Shown here: one piece after another, positions 1-9,703 of the stretch
Layout: each line of letters begins with the position of its first letter
Numbering within the stretch: position 1 is the stretch's first letter
Origin: DATLGB01 sp038232275
Lineage (GTDB): Bacteria > Actinomycetota > Thermoleophilia > Solirubrobacterales > Solirubrobacteraceae
Direction: 5' to 3'
Length of the DNA: 64,000 nucleotides
Assembly: GCA_038232275.1 (NCBI GenBank)
Contig: JBBSIC010000003.1
Span: 38,433-102,432 of the forward strand
Made by a program: the position numbers and the translations under genes
Notes under the pieces: model-generated
The model's database searches: none
What the model was told of the DNA's origin: nothing
What the model saw: the letters and a program-made list of their open reading frames with translations, nothing else

Positions 1-178
1 CGCTGCTGGCCGGCCAGCTCGCCGCCGGGCGACCGACGGCGGGTGCGTTCACCCTCGCCTTCACCGTGTGCGCCGTCGCACTGCTGGCCGGGATCGGCGT
101 GGCCGCCCTGATCCCGGGCCGCCGCCGCACCCCGCCGCGCGCCCCCGCCCTCCGCGAACCGGTGCTGGCCGGCTCGCG

Positions 179-182
<4 letters not shown>
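1..182 (+). CDS. C-terminal end of a probable MFS-type transporter (5' end outside window)
   Basis: The frame entering at base 3 is open to a TGA at 180-182 and encodes about 59 residues. It contains one long hydrophobic helix (about residues 14-36), then a short Arg/Pro-rich cytoplasmic-looking tail. A final transmembrane helix plus basic tail is what the end of a major-facilitator or similar polytopic transporter looks like, but no family motif is visible in this fragment. The stop overlaps the ATG of the next gene (ATGA), so the two are probably translated together. Family assignment is inference. Confidence 0.55.
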
Positions 183-1210
<1,028 letters not shown>

Positions 1211-1225
1211 CGCCCGAAAGAAACT

Positions 1226-1274
1226 ACGGACCGCAGTCTCGGGCGGGATATGAGGCCCAGAGAGTGCGGTCCGT
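1226..1274. terminator. Long imperfect hairpin after the UPF0104-type gene
   Basis: A 10-bp perfect inverted repeat (ACGGACCGCA at 1226-1235, TGCGGTCCGT at 1265-1274) encloses further pairing (TCTC/GAGA, GGGC/GCCC) around a loop of about 10 nt, giving roughly 18 bp of stem. It begins 15 bp after a stop codon. No U-tract follows. It may be a GC-type terminator or an RNA element in front of the LysR gene. Confidence 0.45.
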
Positions 1275-1367
1275 TGAGGGTGAGGAGAGGGTGTTGCTCG
1301 CACAGCCTCTCGCTTTCTCATTGAGTTGTCCAATACGCGATCACTCTTGAACTCATAAGCTTTCGAT

Positions 1368-2246
1368 ATGGAACTGCGCCAGTTGCGCTACTTGGTCGCG
1401 ATCGCGGACGAGCGGCACTTCACGCGCGCGGCCGCGCGCGAGCTCGTCGCCCAACCCGCGCTGTCCCAGCAGATCCGGCGGCTCGAGGCCGAGGTGGGCC
1501 TGCCGCTCGTCGAGCGCACGACCCGCCGGGTGGCGCTCACCGAGGCCGGGGAGCTGCTGGTCGACCGCGCACGCCGCGCGCTGGCCGAGGTCGACACCGC
1601 CCGGGCCGAGCTCGCCGACCTCGCGGGCGTCCGCGGCGGGCGCGTCACGATCGGCGCCACCGGGACGCTCGGCCCGATCGAGCTCTCGCGGCTGCTCGGC
1701 ACGTTCCACGAGCGTCACCCTGGCGTCGAGCTCACCGTCCGTGAGCGGCCGAGCGACGAGCTGGCCGCCCTGCTGCGTACGGACGCGCTCGACTTCGCGT
1801 TCCTGTCGGTCACCGAGCAGATCGGCCCGGGCCTCGAGCTGCACCGGCTGGTGGAGGAGGAGCTCGTCGTCGTGCTCCCCGCCGCCCACCGGCTCGCCCG
1901 GCGCCGCAGCGTGCGCCTGGAGGAGCTGCGCGAGGACGACTTCGTCTGCTTTCTCGGCGGGACCCGGCTGCGCGAGCTGGTCGTGGGCGCCGCGCGCGAC
2001 AAGGGCTTCGAGCCGCGCATCGCCTTCGAGTCCGACCAGGTGCGCCGGATCCGCGACATGGTCGCCCACGGCCTCGGCGTCACGGTGCTCCCACGCTCCG
2101 ACATCGAGGCCACCACGGGCGTCCTCGCCGTCGTGGGCCTCGCAGATCCGGTGCTGCGCCGCGACGTCACCCTGGCCTGGCGCGCCGGGCGCCGCCTGAC
2201 GCCGGCGGCCGCCGCCTTCCGCGAGCTGGTGCTCGAATCGGCGTGA
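1368..2246 (+). CDS. LysR-family transcriptional regulator
   Basis: 292 residues, normal LysR length. The N-terminal winged helix-turn-helix (residues 1-60, beginning MELRQLRYLVAIADE, with the recognition helix around QPALSQQIRRLE) is followed by a periplasmic-binding-protein-like effector domain (about 90-290). It faces the EamA exporter gene convergently, with only a small palindrome between. LysR regulators often control a neighbouring transporter, but here the two genes run toward each other, so a link is only possible. The inducer is unknown. Confidence 0.9.
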   Translation: MELRQLRYLVAIADERHFTRAAARELVAQPALSQQIRRLEAEVGLPLVERTTRRVALTEAGELLVDRARRALAEVDTARAELADLAGVRGGRVTIGATGTLGPIELSRLLGTFHERHPGVELTVRERPSDELAALLRTDALDFAFLSVTEQIGPGLELHRLVEEELVVVLPAAHRLARRRSVRLEELREDDFVCFLGGTRLRELVVGAARDKGFEPRIAFESDQVRRIRDMVAHGLGVTVLPRSDIEATTGVLAVVGLADPVLRRDVTLAWRAGRRLTPAAAAFRELVLESA

Positions 2247-2365
2247 GGCTCGGCCGAGCCGGCGCCTGGGAGGCGAGGCGCTCCTCTGGCAACCCAGGAC
2301 GGCGATCACTGCGAACACCAGGAAGCGGCCGCTGTCAAGCAGTTGGCACACATTTGAGGCAAACG

Positions 2366-2381
2366 CGGTTCCGCGGAACCG
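2366..2381. repeat. 16-bp perfect palindrome between convergent genes
   Basis: CGGTTCCGCGGAACCG is fully self-complementary. It sits 120 bp after the LysR stop and 52 bp after the end of the EamA gene, which runs in from the other strand. The position suits a bidirectional terminator or a protein-binding dyad. The rest of 2247-2432 shows nothing else I can name. Confidence 0.5.
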
Positions 2382-2432
2382 TTCTCACGAAGGAGATCGC
2401 GGCACGCCCCGCAGCGGCCGGATGCGCCGGAG

Positions 2433-3302
2433 CTACCGGCGCTGGGCGAGCGCCACGCCGGCGACGATCAGCAGGCCGCCCGCGGGCTCGTGCCAGGTGA
2501 GGCCCTCGGCCAGGATCGTGACCCCGAAGAACACGGCGAAGATCGGCACCAGGTAGGTGACCATCGACGCCGTCTGCGCCCCGGCCGCGCGGACGACGTT
2601 GAGGTTCATGATGTACGCGACGCCCGTCCCGAGCGCGCCGAGGGCGAGGATCGACAGCCAGGCGTCGAGGCCGAGCGCCCGGCCGGGCAGCGCTCCGAGC
2701 GGCGCGGTGAACGCGAGCAGCAGCGAGCCGAGGCAGACCTGGACGGCGGAGATCGCCACGCTGGACTCCGGCCGGCCGCCGAGGTTGCGGCGCATGTACG
2801 GGAAGCCGAGGCCGTAGCAGGTGGCCGCGCCCAGGCAGGCGAGCGCGCCGAGCAGCGAGCCGCCACCGAGCCCGTTCCAGGGCGCGAGCACGACGAGCAC
2901 GCCGGCGAAGCCGACCAGCAGGCCGGCGACCTTGCGCTGGGTCGGCCGCTCGTCGGGCAGAACGGCGAGCGAGAAGACCAGCGTCAACAGCGGCGTCGTC
3001 GCGTTGAAGATGCCCGCCAGCAGCGAGGAGACCTCGGTCTCCCCGTACGCGAAGAGCACGAACGGCATGGCGTTCATCAGCGCGGCCACCACCAGCAGGT
3101 GCTTCCACAGCTCGCGGTCGCGCGGTACGCGCTCGCCGCGCAACCGCAGGATCACCAGCAGCGCGCCGGCGCCGAAGACGCAGCGCAGCAGCGCGATGTG
3201 CACCGGCGCGACGCCCGCGTCGAGCTCGACCTTGATGAACATGAAGCTCGCGCCCCAGATCACGGCGACCAGCAGGATCTGGGCCGGCCAGCGCACAGTC
3301 AC
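2433..3302 (-). CDS. EamA/DMT-family transporter
   Basis: 289 residues with about ten hydrophobic helices arranged as two EamA repeats (about 5-135 and 150-285). The opening AVIWGASFMFIKVELDAG is the typical first helix of drug/metabolite exporters of the RhaT/YdcZ type. A GTG at 3302 gives the usual start; the longer upstream frame is Arg-rich and unlikely to be coding. Such proteins generally export metabolites or amino-acid-like compounds from the cytoplasm; the substrate here is not predictable. Confidence 0.85.
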   Translation of the reverse strand: MTVRWPAQILLVAVIWGASFMFIKVELDAGVAPVHIALLRCVFGAGALLVILRLRGERVPRDRELWKHLLVVAALMNAMPFVLFAYGETEVSSLLAGIFNATTPLLTLVFSLAVLPDERPTQRKVAGLLVGFAGVLVVLAPWNGLGGGSLLGALACLGAATCYGLGFPYMRRNLGGRPESSVAISAVQVCLGSLLLAFTAPLGALPGRALGLDAWLSILALGALGTGVAYIMNLNVVRAAGAQTASMVTYLVPIFAVFFGVTILAEGLTWHEPAGGLLIVAGVALAQRR

Positions 3303-3409
3303 GAGCGGGCCAGCCTAGGTCGCGCCCGGTCGTCTCCACGCGACGGCCCTTGCGCATCTGTCAACCGGCAGTCAGGCGAAGTTCAGGTGCTCTGGGCCAC
3401 CCTGGGGTC

Positions 3410-4219
3410 ATGGCGACCACCTATACGGAGACACCGAACCGCCGGAGCCTCGCGAAGACGCTGCTCAACAAGGTTCCCGAAGTCACGATCTTCTTCTGGA
3501 TCATCAAGATCCTGGCCACGACGGTGGGCGAGACCGCCGCTGACTTCCTCAACGACAACGTCGGGCTCGGCCTGACGGGCACCAGCCTGATCATGGCCGG
3601 CCTGTTGGCGGTGGCCCTCTTCTTCCAAGTCCGGCTGCGCAAGTACATCCCCGGGATCTACTGGCTGGCGGTCGTGCTGATCAGCGTCGTAGGCACCCTC
3701 ATCACCGACAACCTGACCGACAACTTCGGCGTCGCGCTCGAGGTGAGCAGCGTGGTCTTCGCCGTCGCCTTGGCCATCACGTTCGCCGTCTGGTACGCGA
3801 ACGAGAAGACCCTCTCGATCCACACGATCGTCACCCGCAAGCGCGAGCTGTTCTACTGGCTCGCCGTGCTGTTCACCTTCGCCCTGGGCACCGCCGCCGG
3901 TGACCTCGTGGCCGAGCGCCTGAACGTCGGCTACGCCCTGTCGGCGCTCATCTTCGGCGGGGTCATCGCGCTCGTGTACCTCGCGCACGTGCGGTTCAAC
4001 CTGAACGCCATCCTCGCCTTCTGGATCGCCTACATCCTCACCCGGCCGCTCGGCGCGTCGATCGGCGACCTGCTCTCGCAGACCCGGCATGACGGCGGCC
4101 TCGGCCTGGGCACCACGGGCACGAGCGCGCTGTTTCTGTCCGCCATCCTCGCGGTGGTCGTCTACCTGAGCATCACCAAGCGCGACCAGATCGAGGCCCC
4201 GGCGCCCCAGCCGGCGTAG
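3410..4219 (+). CDS. DUF347-repeat membrane protein (COG4705-like)
   Basis: 269 residues, almost entirely hydrophobic helices. A repeated unit of the form K-x-L-x-T-T-x-G-E/D-x-x-x-D-x-L occurs about four times, for example KILATTVGETAADFL near residue 35, then diverged copies such as LGTAAGDLVAERL. This matches the DUF347 repeat family of membrane-anchored proteins. The acidic residues inside the helices hint at ion binding or transport, but no function is established to my knowledge. The start at 3410 was chosen because homology-like sequence begins there. Confidence 0.75.
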   Translation: MATTYTETPNRRSLAKTLLNKVPEVTIFFWIIKILATTVGETAADFLNDNVGLGLTGTSLIMAGLLAVALFFQVRLRKYIPGIYWLAVVLISVVGTLITDNLTDNFGVALEVSSVVFAVALAITFAVWYANEKTLSIHTIVTRKRELFYWLAVLFTFALGTAAGDLVAERLNVGYALSALIFGGVIALVYLAHVRFNLNAILAFWIAYILTRPLGASIGDLLSQTRHDGGLGLGTTGTSALFLSAILAVVVYLSITKRDQIEAPAPQPA

Positions 4220-4224
4220 CCTCG

Positions 4225-4263
4225 CCGCGGTCCCCGGGCCAGACGCGCTGGCCCGGCCCGCGG
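4225..4263 (+). terminator. GC-rich hairpin terminator after the DUF347 gene
   Basis: CCGGGCCA (4234-4241) pairs with TGGCCCGG (4249-4256), and the outer CCGCGG (4225-4230) pairs with CCGCGG (4258-4263). It starts 5 bp after the stop. There is no U-run, as is common for high-GC actinobacterial terminators. Confidence 0.6.
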
Positions 4264-4393
4264 CACTTGGTGAGGCGATCGTGAACTGCCGGAAACCGGT
4301 CCCGCCCTAGCATGGATGAGAATCAACCTCGGGCGTCTCGACCTGCGCTCTTGCCCGGGGGGTTCTCACAGAGCACGGAGAAGCGAGGAAATC

Positions 4394-5464
4394 GTGTCCG
4401 GGGACGTTACCGCCGCGGAGAGACCGGAGAACCTCTCTGACGGCGATCAGACCTCGTCTGACGGCGATCAGACCAGCGCCGGTCTCGATCAGACGTCGTC
4501 CGACGCCGACCAGGCCGCCTCCGACCGCGACCAGGTCGCCTCGGACCGCGATCAGCGCGCCGCCGATCTCGATCAGGCCGACAGCGACCGCGTCCAGGGC
4601 CCCGGGGCCGACTCGGCCATCGCCGCGCACACGCGTCGCACCCGTTCGCAGACCGCGCTGGAGCGCGACGTCACCTCCCAGGTCCGCTCAGAGACCTCGC
4701 GCATCCGCGAGGCGACGGCTGAGCGCCGCGATCAGGAGGCGGAGGCGCGTGACGCCGCCGCCGCCGCCCGCGACCAGCTCGCAGCCGCGTTCGACGCCGA
4801 GATCGAGCAGCTTGAGGCCCCCCAGGCGCAAGCCGGTGACGACGCGGACGTCGGTCAGGACGGCCTGCTCCGGGCGTCCCGAGACCGCCAGCGCGCCGCG
4901 GCGGGCCGCGCTCGGGCAGCCGCGCAGCGCGAACATGCGGCGCGCGACCGTGCCCAGGCCGGCAGGGACAGAGAACACGCCGCGAACGACCGCAGGGCGG
5001 CCGCGGAGGAGATCGCGGTCGAAGGCGTCGACCACCTCACCGGCACCCTGCGCCGCCGGGTGGGGATGGTGGCGATCGAGCGAGAGCTCGCGCGCACCCG
5101 CCGCGCCCACGAGCCGCTCGTTGTCGCGTTCGTCGACATCGACGGCCTCAAGGCCCTCAACGACAGTCAAGGGCACGGGGAGGGCGACGAGCTGGTGCGC
5201 GGCGTCGCCCGGTGCATCCAGCTCGCACTGCGCTCGTACGACGTCGTGATGCGCTTCGGGGGAGACGAGTTCGTCTGCTGCCTCGTCGGACAGGATCTGG
5301 CCGGGGTCCGCGAGCGTTTCGAGGAGATCTCCGCGCACATCGCCTCCAAGCACGACGGCGCCGGGATCACCGTCGGGTTCGCCGAAGCAGGCCTCCAGGA
5401 GTCCGTGGACGACCTGATCGTGCGCGCCGACGGGGCCATGCTCGTCTCGCGGGAGCGTCGCTGA
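4394..5464 (+). CDS. GGDEF-domain protein (probable diguanylate cyclase) with N-terminal Asp-Gln repeats
   Basis: About 356 residues from the GTG at 4394, which has a purine-rich GAGG sequence just before it; an ATG at 4316 would add 26 residues. Residues ~15-65 are tandem heptads of the type SDRDQVA, followed by a long charged, probably coiled-coil region to about 215. The C-terminal ~140 residues are a GGDEF domain with an intact RFGGDEF active-site loop and the FVDIDGLKALND metal/substrate motif, so c-di-GMP synthesis from GTP is plausible. No transmembrane segment or sensor domain is visible. The N-terminal repeats may mediate oligomerisation. Confidence 0.8.
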   Translation: MSGDVTAAERPENLSDGDQTSSDGDQTSAGLDQTSSDADQAASDRDQVASDRDQRAADLDQADSDRVQGPGADSAIAAHTRRTRSQTALERDVTSQVRSETSRIREATAERRDQEAEARDAAAAARDQLAAAFDAEIEQLEAPQAQAGDDADVGQDGLLRASRDRQRAAAGRARAAAQREHAARDRAQAGRDREHAANDRRAAAEEIAVEGVDHLTGTLRRRVGMVAIERELARTRRAHEPLVVAFVDIDGLKALNDSQGHGEGDELVRGVARCIQLALRSYDVVMRFGGDEFVCCLVGQDLAGVRERFEEISAHIASKHDGAGITVGFAEAGLQESVDDLIVRADGAMLVSRERR

Positions 5465-5599
5465 GCCGCGGTCACGCGGAACGGCCCGGCCGCGAGCCTG
5501 GGGAAGGGCGTTGAGCGGCGCGGCTGTCCTCAACCTGCTCTCAGACCCGAAGCCTCACGATGGTGTGGAACAGTTCCCGCACCACTCCAGGAGGCAGCC

Positions 5600-5695
5600 A
5601 TGCCAGAGGCCATCATCGGCATCGTCGTCGGCCCCGGCGACGTGGAGGCCGACGCCGCTGACGCCGCGATCCCGGACACCCCGGCGGGCGAGTAG
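5600..5695 (+). CDS. Possible 31-residue small protein upstream of a two-component system
   Basis: The ORF encodes 31 residues, beginning MPEAIIGIVVGPGDVEAD and ending in an acidic tail. A strong ribosome-binding site (AGGAGG at 5588-5593) lies 6 bases before the ATG. It ends 20 bp before the response-regulator GTG. It could be a leader peptide or a small signalling protein; I recognise no family. Confidence 0.4.
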   Translation: MPEAIIGIVVGPGDVEADAADAAIPDTPAGE

Positions 5696-5715
5696 GGGCC
5701 ACGGGAGCCGCGCGC

Positions 5716-6387
5716 GTGCGGGTGCTACTGGTCGAAGACGACGAAAAGCTCGCGTCCGTGCTCGCGCGCGGCCTGCGCCACGAGGGCTACGCCGTCGATC
5801 ATGTCGGCGACGGCGAGGCCGCCCTGCGCAACGCCGCCGTCTACGCGTACGACGCGGTCGTGCTCGACGTGTTGATCCCGCGCCGCGACGGGCTCGAGGT
5901 CTGCCGCGCCCTGCGCGACGGGCGCAATCCGGTGCCCGTGCTGATGCTCACGGCGCGCGGACAGGTCACCGACCGCATCGGCGGGCTCGACGCCGGCGCC
6001 GACGACTACCTGCTCAAGCCGTTTGACTTCGGCGAGCTGCTCGCGCGCCTGCGCGCGGTCATGCGCCGGATCCCCACCGAGCGCGCGCCGCGGCTTGCCG
6101 TCGACGATCTCGTGGTGGACCCGGCCACGCGGGTGGTCAGCCGCGCGGGCGTGCCCGTCGAGCTCACCGCGCGCGAGTTCGCGATCCTGGAGTTCCTGGC
6201 GCGCCACCCCAGAGAAGTTGTCAGCCGCACGACGCTGCTCGAGCACGTGTGGGACGCCAACTTCTACGGGTCCACGAACGTCGTCGACGTCTACGTGGGC
6301 TACCTGCGGCGCAAGCTCGAGCGGCCCTTCGGCCGGCCGCTCATCCACACGGTCCGCGGCGTGGGCTTCCGGCTCGGTGCCGCGTGA
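5716..6387 (+). CDS. OmpR-family response regulator
   Basis: 223 residues. The receiver domain (1-115) has the acidic pocket EDD near residue 7, a phospho-acceptor Asp at about 51 (VVLDVLIPRRDG) and the conserved Lys at about 101 (DDYLLKPF). The C-terminal winged-helix domain (about 125-222) carries the usual NVVDVYVGYLRRKL recognition-helix region. The stop overlaps the GTG of the sensor kinase by 4 nt, so the pair forms one operon. It resembles the MprA/TcrA type; targets are unknown. Confidence 0.93.
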   Translation: MRVLLVEDDEKLASVLARGLRHEGYAVDHVGDGEAALRNAAVYAYDAVVLDVLIPRRDGLEVCRALRDGRNPVPVLMLTARGQVTDRIGGLDAGADDYLLKPFDFGELLARLRAVMRRIPTERAPRLAVDDLVVDPATRVVSRAGVPVELTAREFAILEFLARHPREVVSRTTLLEHVWDANFYGSTNVVDVYVGYLRRKLERPFGRPLIHTVRGVGFRLGAA

Positions 6388-7791
6388 CGCTGCGGCTCCG
6401 GATGACGCTGTGGTTCGTGGCGCTGCTGGCCCTGGTCATCGCGGCCGTCGGCATCTTCTTGGTGGTGAGCCTGCGCACCGATCTGCTCGGCGGCGTCGAC
6501 GCCGCACTCAGACCCGCGACGGCCCAGGTCGCCGGCGACTACGGCCGGGAGGGACTGCCGGAGTTCACCGACTCCTCGAAGACCGTGCTCAAGGGCGACC
6601 GCGCCGCGGCCCAGCTCGTGGCTGCGGACGGCCGGCTGGTGCGGACGTTCGGGGACGCGGTCGCCACCCGACCGATGCTCTCGGCGACCCAGCTGGCACA
6701 GGTGCGGGCCGGGCACGTCGTCATCACCACGCGCACCCTGTCCGTGCACGAGTTTCGCGTCGCCGGGCACCCGGTCCTGCGGCACGGACGGCGCGAGACG
6801 GTGGTCGCCGGGCAGTCGCTGGCGAGCGTGCTCCACTCCGTTCGCCGGGTGACCACGCTGCTGGCGATCGCGCTCCCGGCCGCGTTGCTCGCCGTCGCAC
6901 TCGGCGGCTGGTGGCTCGCCGGGCGCTCGCTGAGGCCGATCGCCCGCATCACCGGCACAGCCGAGGCGAGCGGCGCCGACCGCCGCGGGGACCGTGTCTG
7001 CGAGCCCCGCACCGGCGACGAGGTCGCGCGCCTCGCGCGCACGTTCAACACGATGCTCGACCGCATCGAGCGAGCGGTCGGCGAGCAGCGCCGCCTGGTC
7101 GGCGACGCCTCGCACGAGCTGCGCACGCCGCTGACCGCGATGCGCGCGGAGATCGACGTCAGCCTGCGCGCCGACGACCTCGGCCCCGCCGCGCGCGCGG
7201 TGCTGCTGAGCGCGCGCGAGGAAGTGGAGCGGATGAGCCGGACGGTCGCCGACCTGCTCACGCTGGCCGCCGCGGACGAGGGGGCCTACGAGGTCGCGCT
7301 GGAGCCCACCGACCTCGCCACGGTGTCGGCCGGGGTCGTGGACGCGCTGCGGCCGCTCGCGCGGGAGAGCGATGTGTCGCTCGCCCACGAAGCGCAGGCG
7401 ACGCCCGTCCTCGCCGACGCGCAGGAGCTCGGCCGCGCGGTCCGGAACCTGATCGAGAACGCGATCCGCTTCACCCCGCCCGGGGGGACTGTCCGCGTCA
7501 CCTCCGCGAGTGGGACGGTGGGCGTGCACGACGAGGGGCCGGGCGTGCCCGAGGCCCTACGCGAGCGCGTCTTTGACCGCTTCTTTCGCATCGACAGCGC
7601 GCGCGGGCGCGCGCTGGGCGGCAGCGGCCTCGGCCTGGCCATCGTCCGCCCAGATCGCCGAGGCGCACGGCGGCCGCGTGCGCGTGCTCCCGCGCGCTCC
7701 ACGCGGGAGCAGCTTCGTGATCGAGCTGGCGCCGACCGGCGGGCCGGCGCCCATGCAGACCAGCGTCACCGGGACGCCCGTGCCGACGTAG
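6384..7791 (+). CDS. Sensor histidine kinase, interrupted by a 1-nt frameshift
   Basis: It starts at GTG 6384. Features are TM1 (about 11-30), an extracytoplasmic loop, TM2 (about 158-180), a HAMP linker, an H-box with His at about 244 (DASHELRTPL), the N-box RNLIENAIRF, and the G-box GGSGLGLAIV. Immediately after the G-box the frame breaks. Dropping the extra C at about 7647 restores the expected ending (AQIAEAHGG to ELAP) and a stop at 7791, for about 468 residues. Uncorrected, the frame runs on into the opposite gene. A homopolymer-adjacent extra base suggests sequencing or assembly error, but real inactivation is possible. It is the partner of the upstream response regulator. Confidence 0.8.
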
Positions 7792-7800
7792 TCGGGCGGC

Positions 7801-8667
7801 TCAGCCCGCGGGACCGGCCCCAGCCGCCCGGGCGCGGGCGAGCAGCTGCTCGGCCTGCTTGCGCGAGGCCTCGTCGATCATCTCACCGCCATGGCGAAGG
7901 GCCCCGCGCCCGTCGGCGTCGAGGGCAGCGAGCAGCTCCGAGGCGCGCTCTAGCTCCTCCTCCGTCGGGGAGAAGGCCGCGTTGAGCGGCTCGACCTGCG
8001 ACGGGTGCAGCGCCCACTTGCCGTCGTAGCCGCGGGCACGCACCCGGTCGGCCCAGCGGCGGCAGCCCTCGAGGTCCGCGAGGTCGAAGTATGGCCCGTC
8101 GATCGCCTGTGCGCCGGCTGCACGCGCGGCCACGAGCACGCTGTCGAGCACCCAGCTCCAGCGCTCGGCGGGATCCTCTCCGGCGGCGATCGGCGGACGC
8201 CCCAGCGAAGCGGCCAGATCCGCGTAGCCGACGATCAGCGCCTCCACGCGGTCGCTGGCGCGCGCGGCCTCGGCGGCGTTGGCCAGGCCGGTCGCCGTCT
8301 CGATCAGCAGCTCGAGCCCGAAGGCGCGGTCGCCGCACAGCCGCGCCACCCGCTCGACATCGTCCGCGGACTGGACCTTCGGCACGACGAGGCACGCCAG
8401 CGCGTCGCCCGCCACCGCCGCCAGCGCCCGCACGTCGTCCTCAAACCACGGGCCGTCGGTGGCGTTGATCCGCACGGCGACGGTCGCGGCGCGCCACGAG
8501 CCCTCGGCGAGCGCCGCGACCACGGCATCGCGCGCCTGGAGCTTGTCGTCCGGGCGCACCGCGTCCTCGAGGTCGATGACGATCTCGTCGGCCTCCAGCC
8601 CGCGCGCCTTCTCGAGCATCCGCGAGGAGGATCCGGGGACGGACAGGCAGGAGCGGCGAGCGCGCAT
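7801..8667 (-). CDS. HpcH/HpaI-CitE-family C-C lyase (malyl-/citramalyl-CoA lyase-like)
   Basis: About 288 residues from the ATG at 8667 (a GTG at 8685 is possible). It has the CitE-like TIM-barrel motifs: LSVPGSSSRM near the N-terminus, VIDLEDAV (metal-binding Asp/Glu), LELLIETATG and the C-terminal KWALHPSQ. Family members cleave or form bonds in malyl-CoA, beta-methylmalyl-CoA or citramalyl-CoA using Mg2+. Divergent neighbours encode an Mch-like hydratase and Mct, so a methylmalyl-/citramalyl-CoA substrate is a good guess. The exact acyl-CoA specificity is inferred from context. Confidence 0.8.
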   Translation of the reverse strand: MRARRSCLSVPGSSSRMLEKARGLEADEIVIDLEDAVRPDDKLQARDAVVAALAEGSWRAATVAVRINATDGPWFEDDVRALAAVAGDALACLVVPKVQSADDVERVARLCGDRAFGLELLIETATGLANAAEAARASDRVEALIVGYADLAASLGRPPIAAGEDPAERWSWVLDSVLVAARAAGAQAIDGPYFDLADLEGCRRWADRVRARGYDGKWALHPSQVEPLNAAFSPTEEELERASELLAALDADGRGALRHGGEMIDEASRKQAEQLLARARAAGAGPAG

Positions 8668-8695
8668 CGGTGACGATTGTCTCACGCCGGGTACG

Positions 8696-9703
8696 ATGCG
8701 CGCTGTGGCGCGCGCGGCGGAGACGGTTCTGGTCGGCGGCCCGTACTTCGAGGATCTCGAGGTCGGGCAGGTCTACGACGCGCCGGCGTTGACGCTGACC
8801 GACGGCCACGCGGCGCTGCATCAGGCGCTCACCGGCGACCGTCTGCGGCTCGGACTCGACGCCGAGCTCAACCGGGCGGTGACCGGGCAACAGCGGCCGC
8901 TGATCCATCCCAACCTCGTCTGCGACGTGGCCATCGGCCAGTCCACGCAGCCGACCCAGCGGGTGCGCGGCAACCTCTTCTATCGCGGGCTGATCCTGCT
9001 GCGGCCGGTGTTCACCGGCGACACGCTGGGCACGCGCACGGAGGTCGTCGCCCTGCGCCAGAGCCGCAGCGCGCCGACCGGGCTGGCGGTGCTGCGGATC
9101 GCGACCGTCAACCAGCGCGGCGAGGCGGTGCTGGACTTCTGGCGCTGCCCGATGCTCCCGCTGCGCGACGGCGAGGCCAAGACCGGCCACGCCGACGGCT
9201 TCGATGGCATCCCGGAGCAGATGGAGCTCGACGACCTGCGGGCGGCGGTGCCGCAGGACTGGGCGCTCGGCGCGCTGCGCGAGCTGCCGGGCTCACACCT
9301 CGCCGACCTCGTCGAGGGCACGGTCTGGGAGCTCGAGGCCGGTGACACCGTCACGGCGGCGCCGGAGCTCGTCCGCCTCTCGCTCAACCTGGCCGCCGCG
9401 CACGCCGACGCCGTGGCCAGCCCGCACGGACGCCGGCTGGTCTACGGCGGTCACACGATCTCCCTGGCCGCCGCGCACGCCACGCGCGCCCTGCCGAACC
9501 TGGCGACGATCGTCGCCTGGCGCGGCTGCGACCACCTCGGCCCGGTCTTCGAGGGCGACGTGCTGCGCACGGAGCTCGCGCTCGAGGCCGTCCACCCGCT
9601 CGCCGACGGGGGCCTGGTCGATCTGCGCGCCCAGGTCCGGGCGCTGCGCGACGGCGAAGCACATCCGGTACTCGACTGGCGGTTCGTGGGAGTGATGGCA
9701 TGA
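8696..9703 (+). CDS. MaoC-family double-hotdog hydratase, mesaconyl-CoA hydratase-like
   Basis: 335 residues, about the length of a two-domain MaoC protein. The N-terminus reads GGPYFEDLEVGQVYDAP and is followed by TLTDGHAALHQALTGDRL, the arrangement I associate with Chloroflexus-type mesaconyl-C1-CoA hydratase (beta-methylmalyl-CoA dehydratase). A second hotdog domain occupies about 190-335. I chose the ATG at 8696; a GTG at 8705 is an alternative. The stop overlaps the start of the Mct gene by 4 nt, so the two are translationally coupled. Function is family plus context inference. Confidence 0.72.
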   Translation: MRAVARAAETVLVGGPYFEDLEVGQVYDAPALTLTDGHAALHQALTGDRLRLGLDAELNRAVTGQQRPLIHPNLVCDVAIGQSTQPTQRVRGNLFYRGLILLRPVFTGDTLGTRTEVVALRQSRSAPTGLAVLRIATVNQRGEAVLDFWRCPMLPLRDGEAKTGHADGFDGIPEQMELDDLRAAVPQDWALGALRELPGSHLADLVEGTVWELEAGDTVTAAPELVRLSLNLAAAHADAVASPHGRRLVYGGHTISLAAAHATRALPNLATIVAWRGCDHLGPVFEGDVLRTELALEAVHPLADGGLVDLRAQVRALRDGEAHPVLDWRFVGVMA

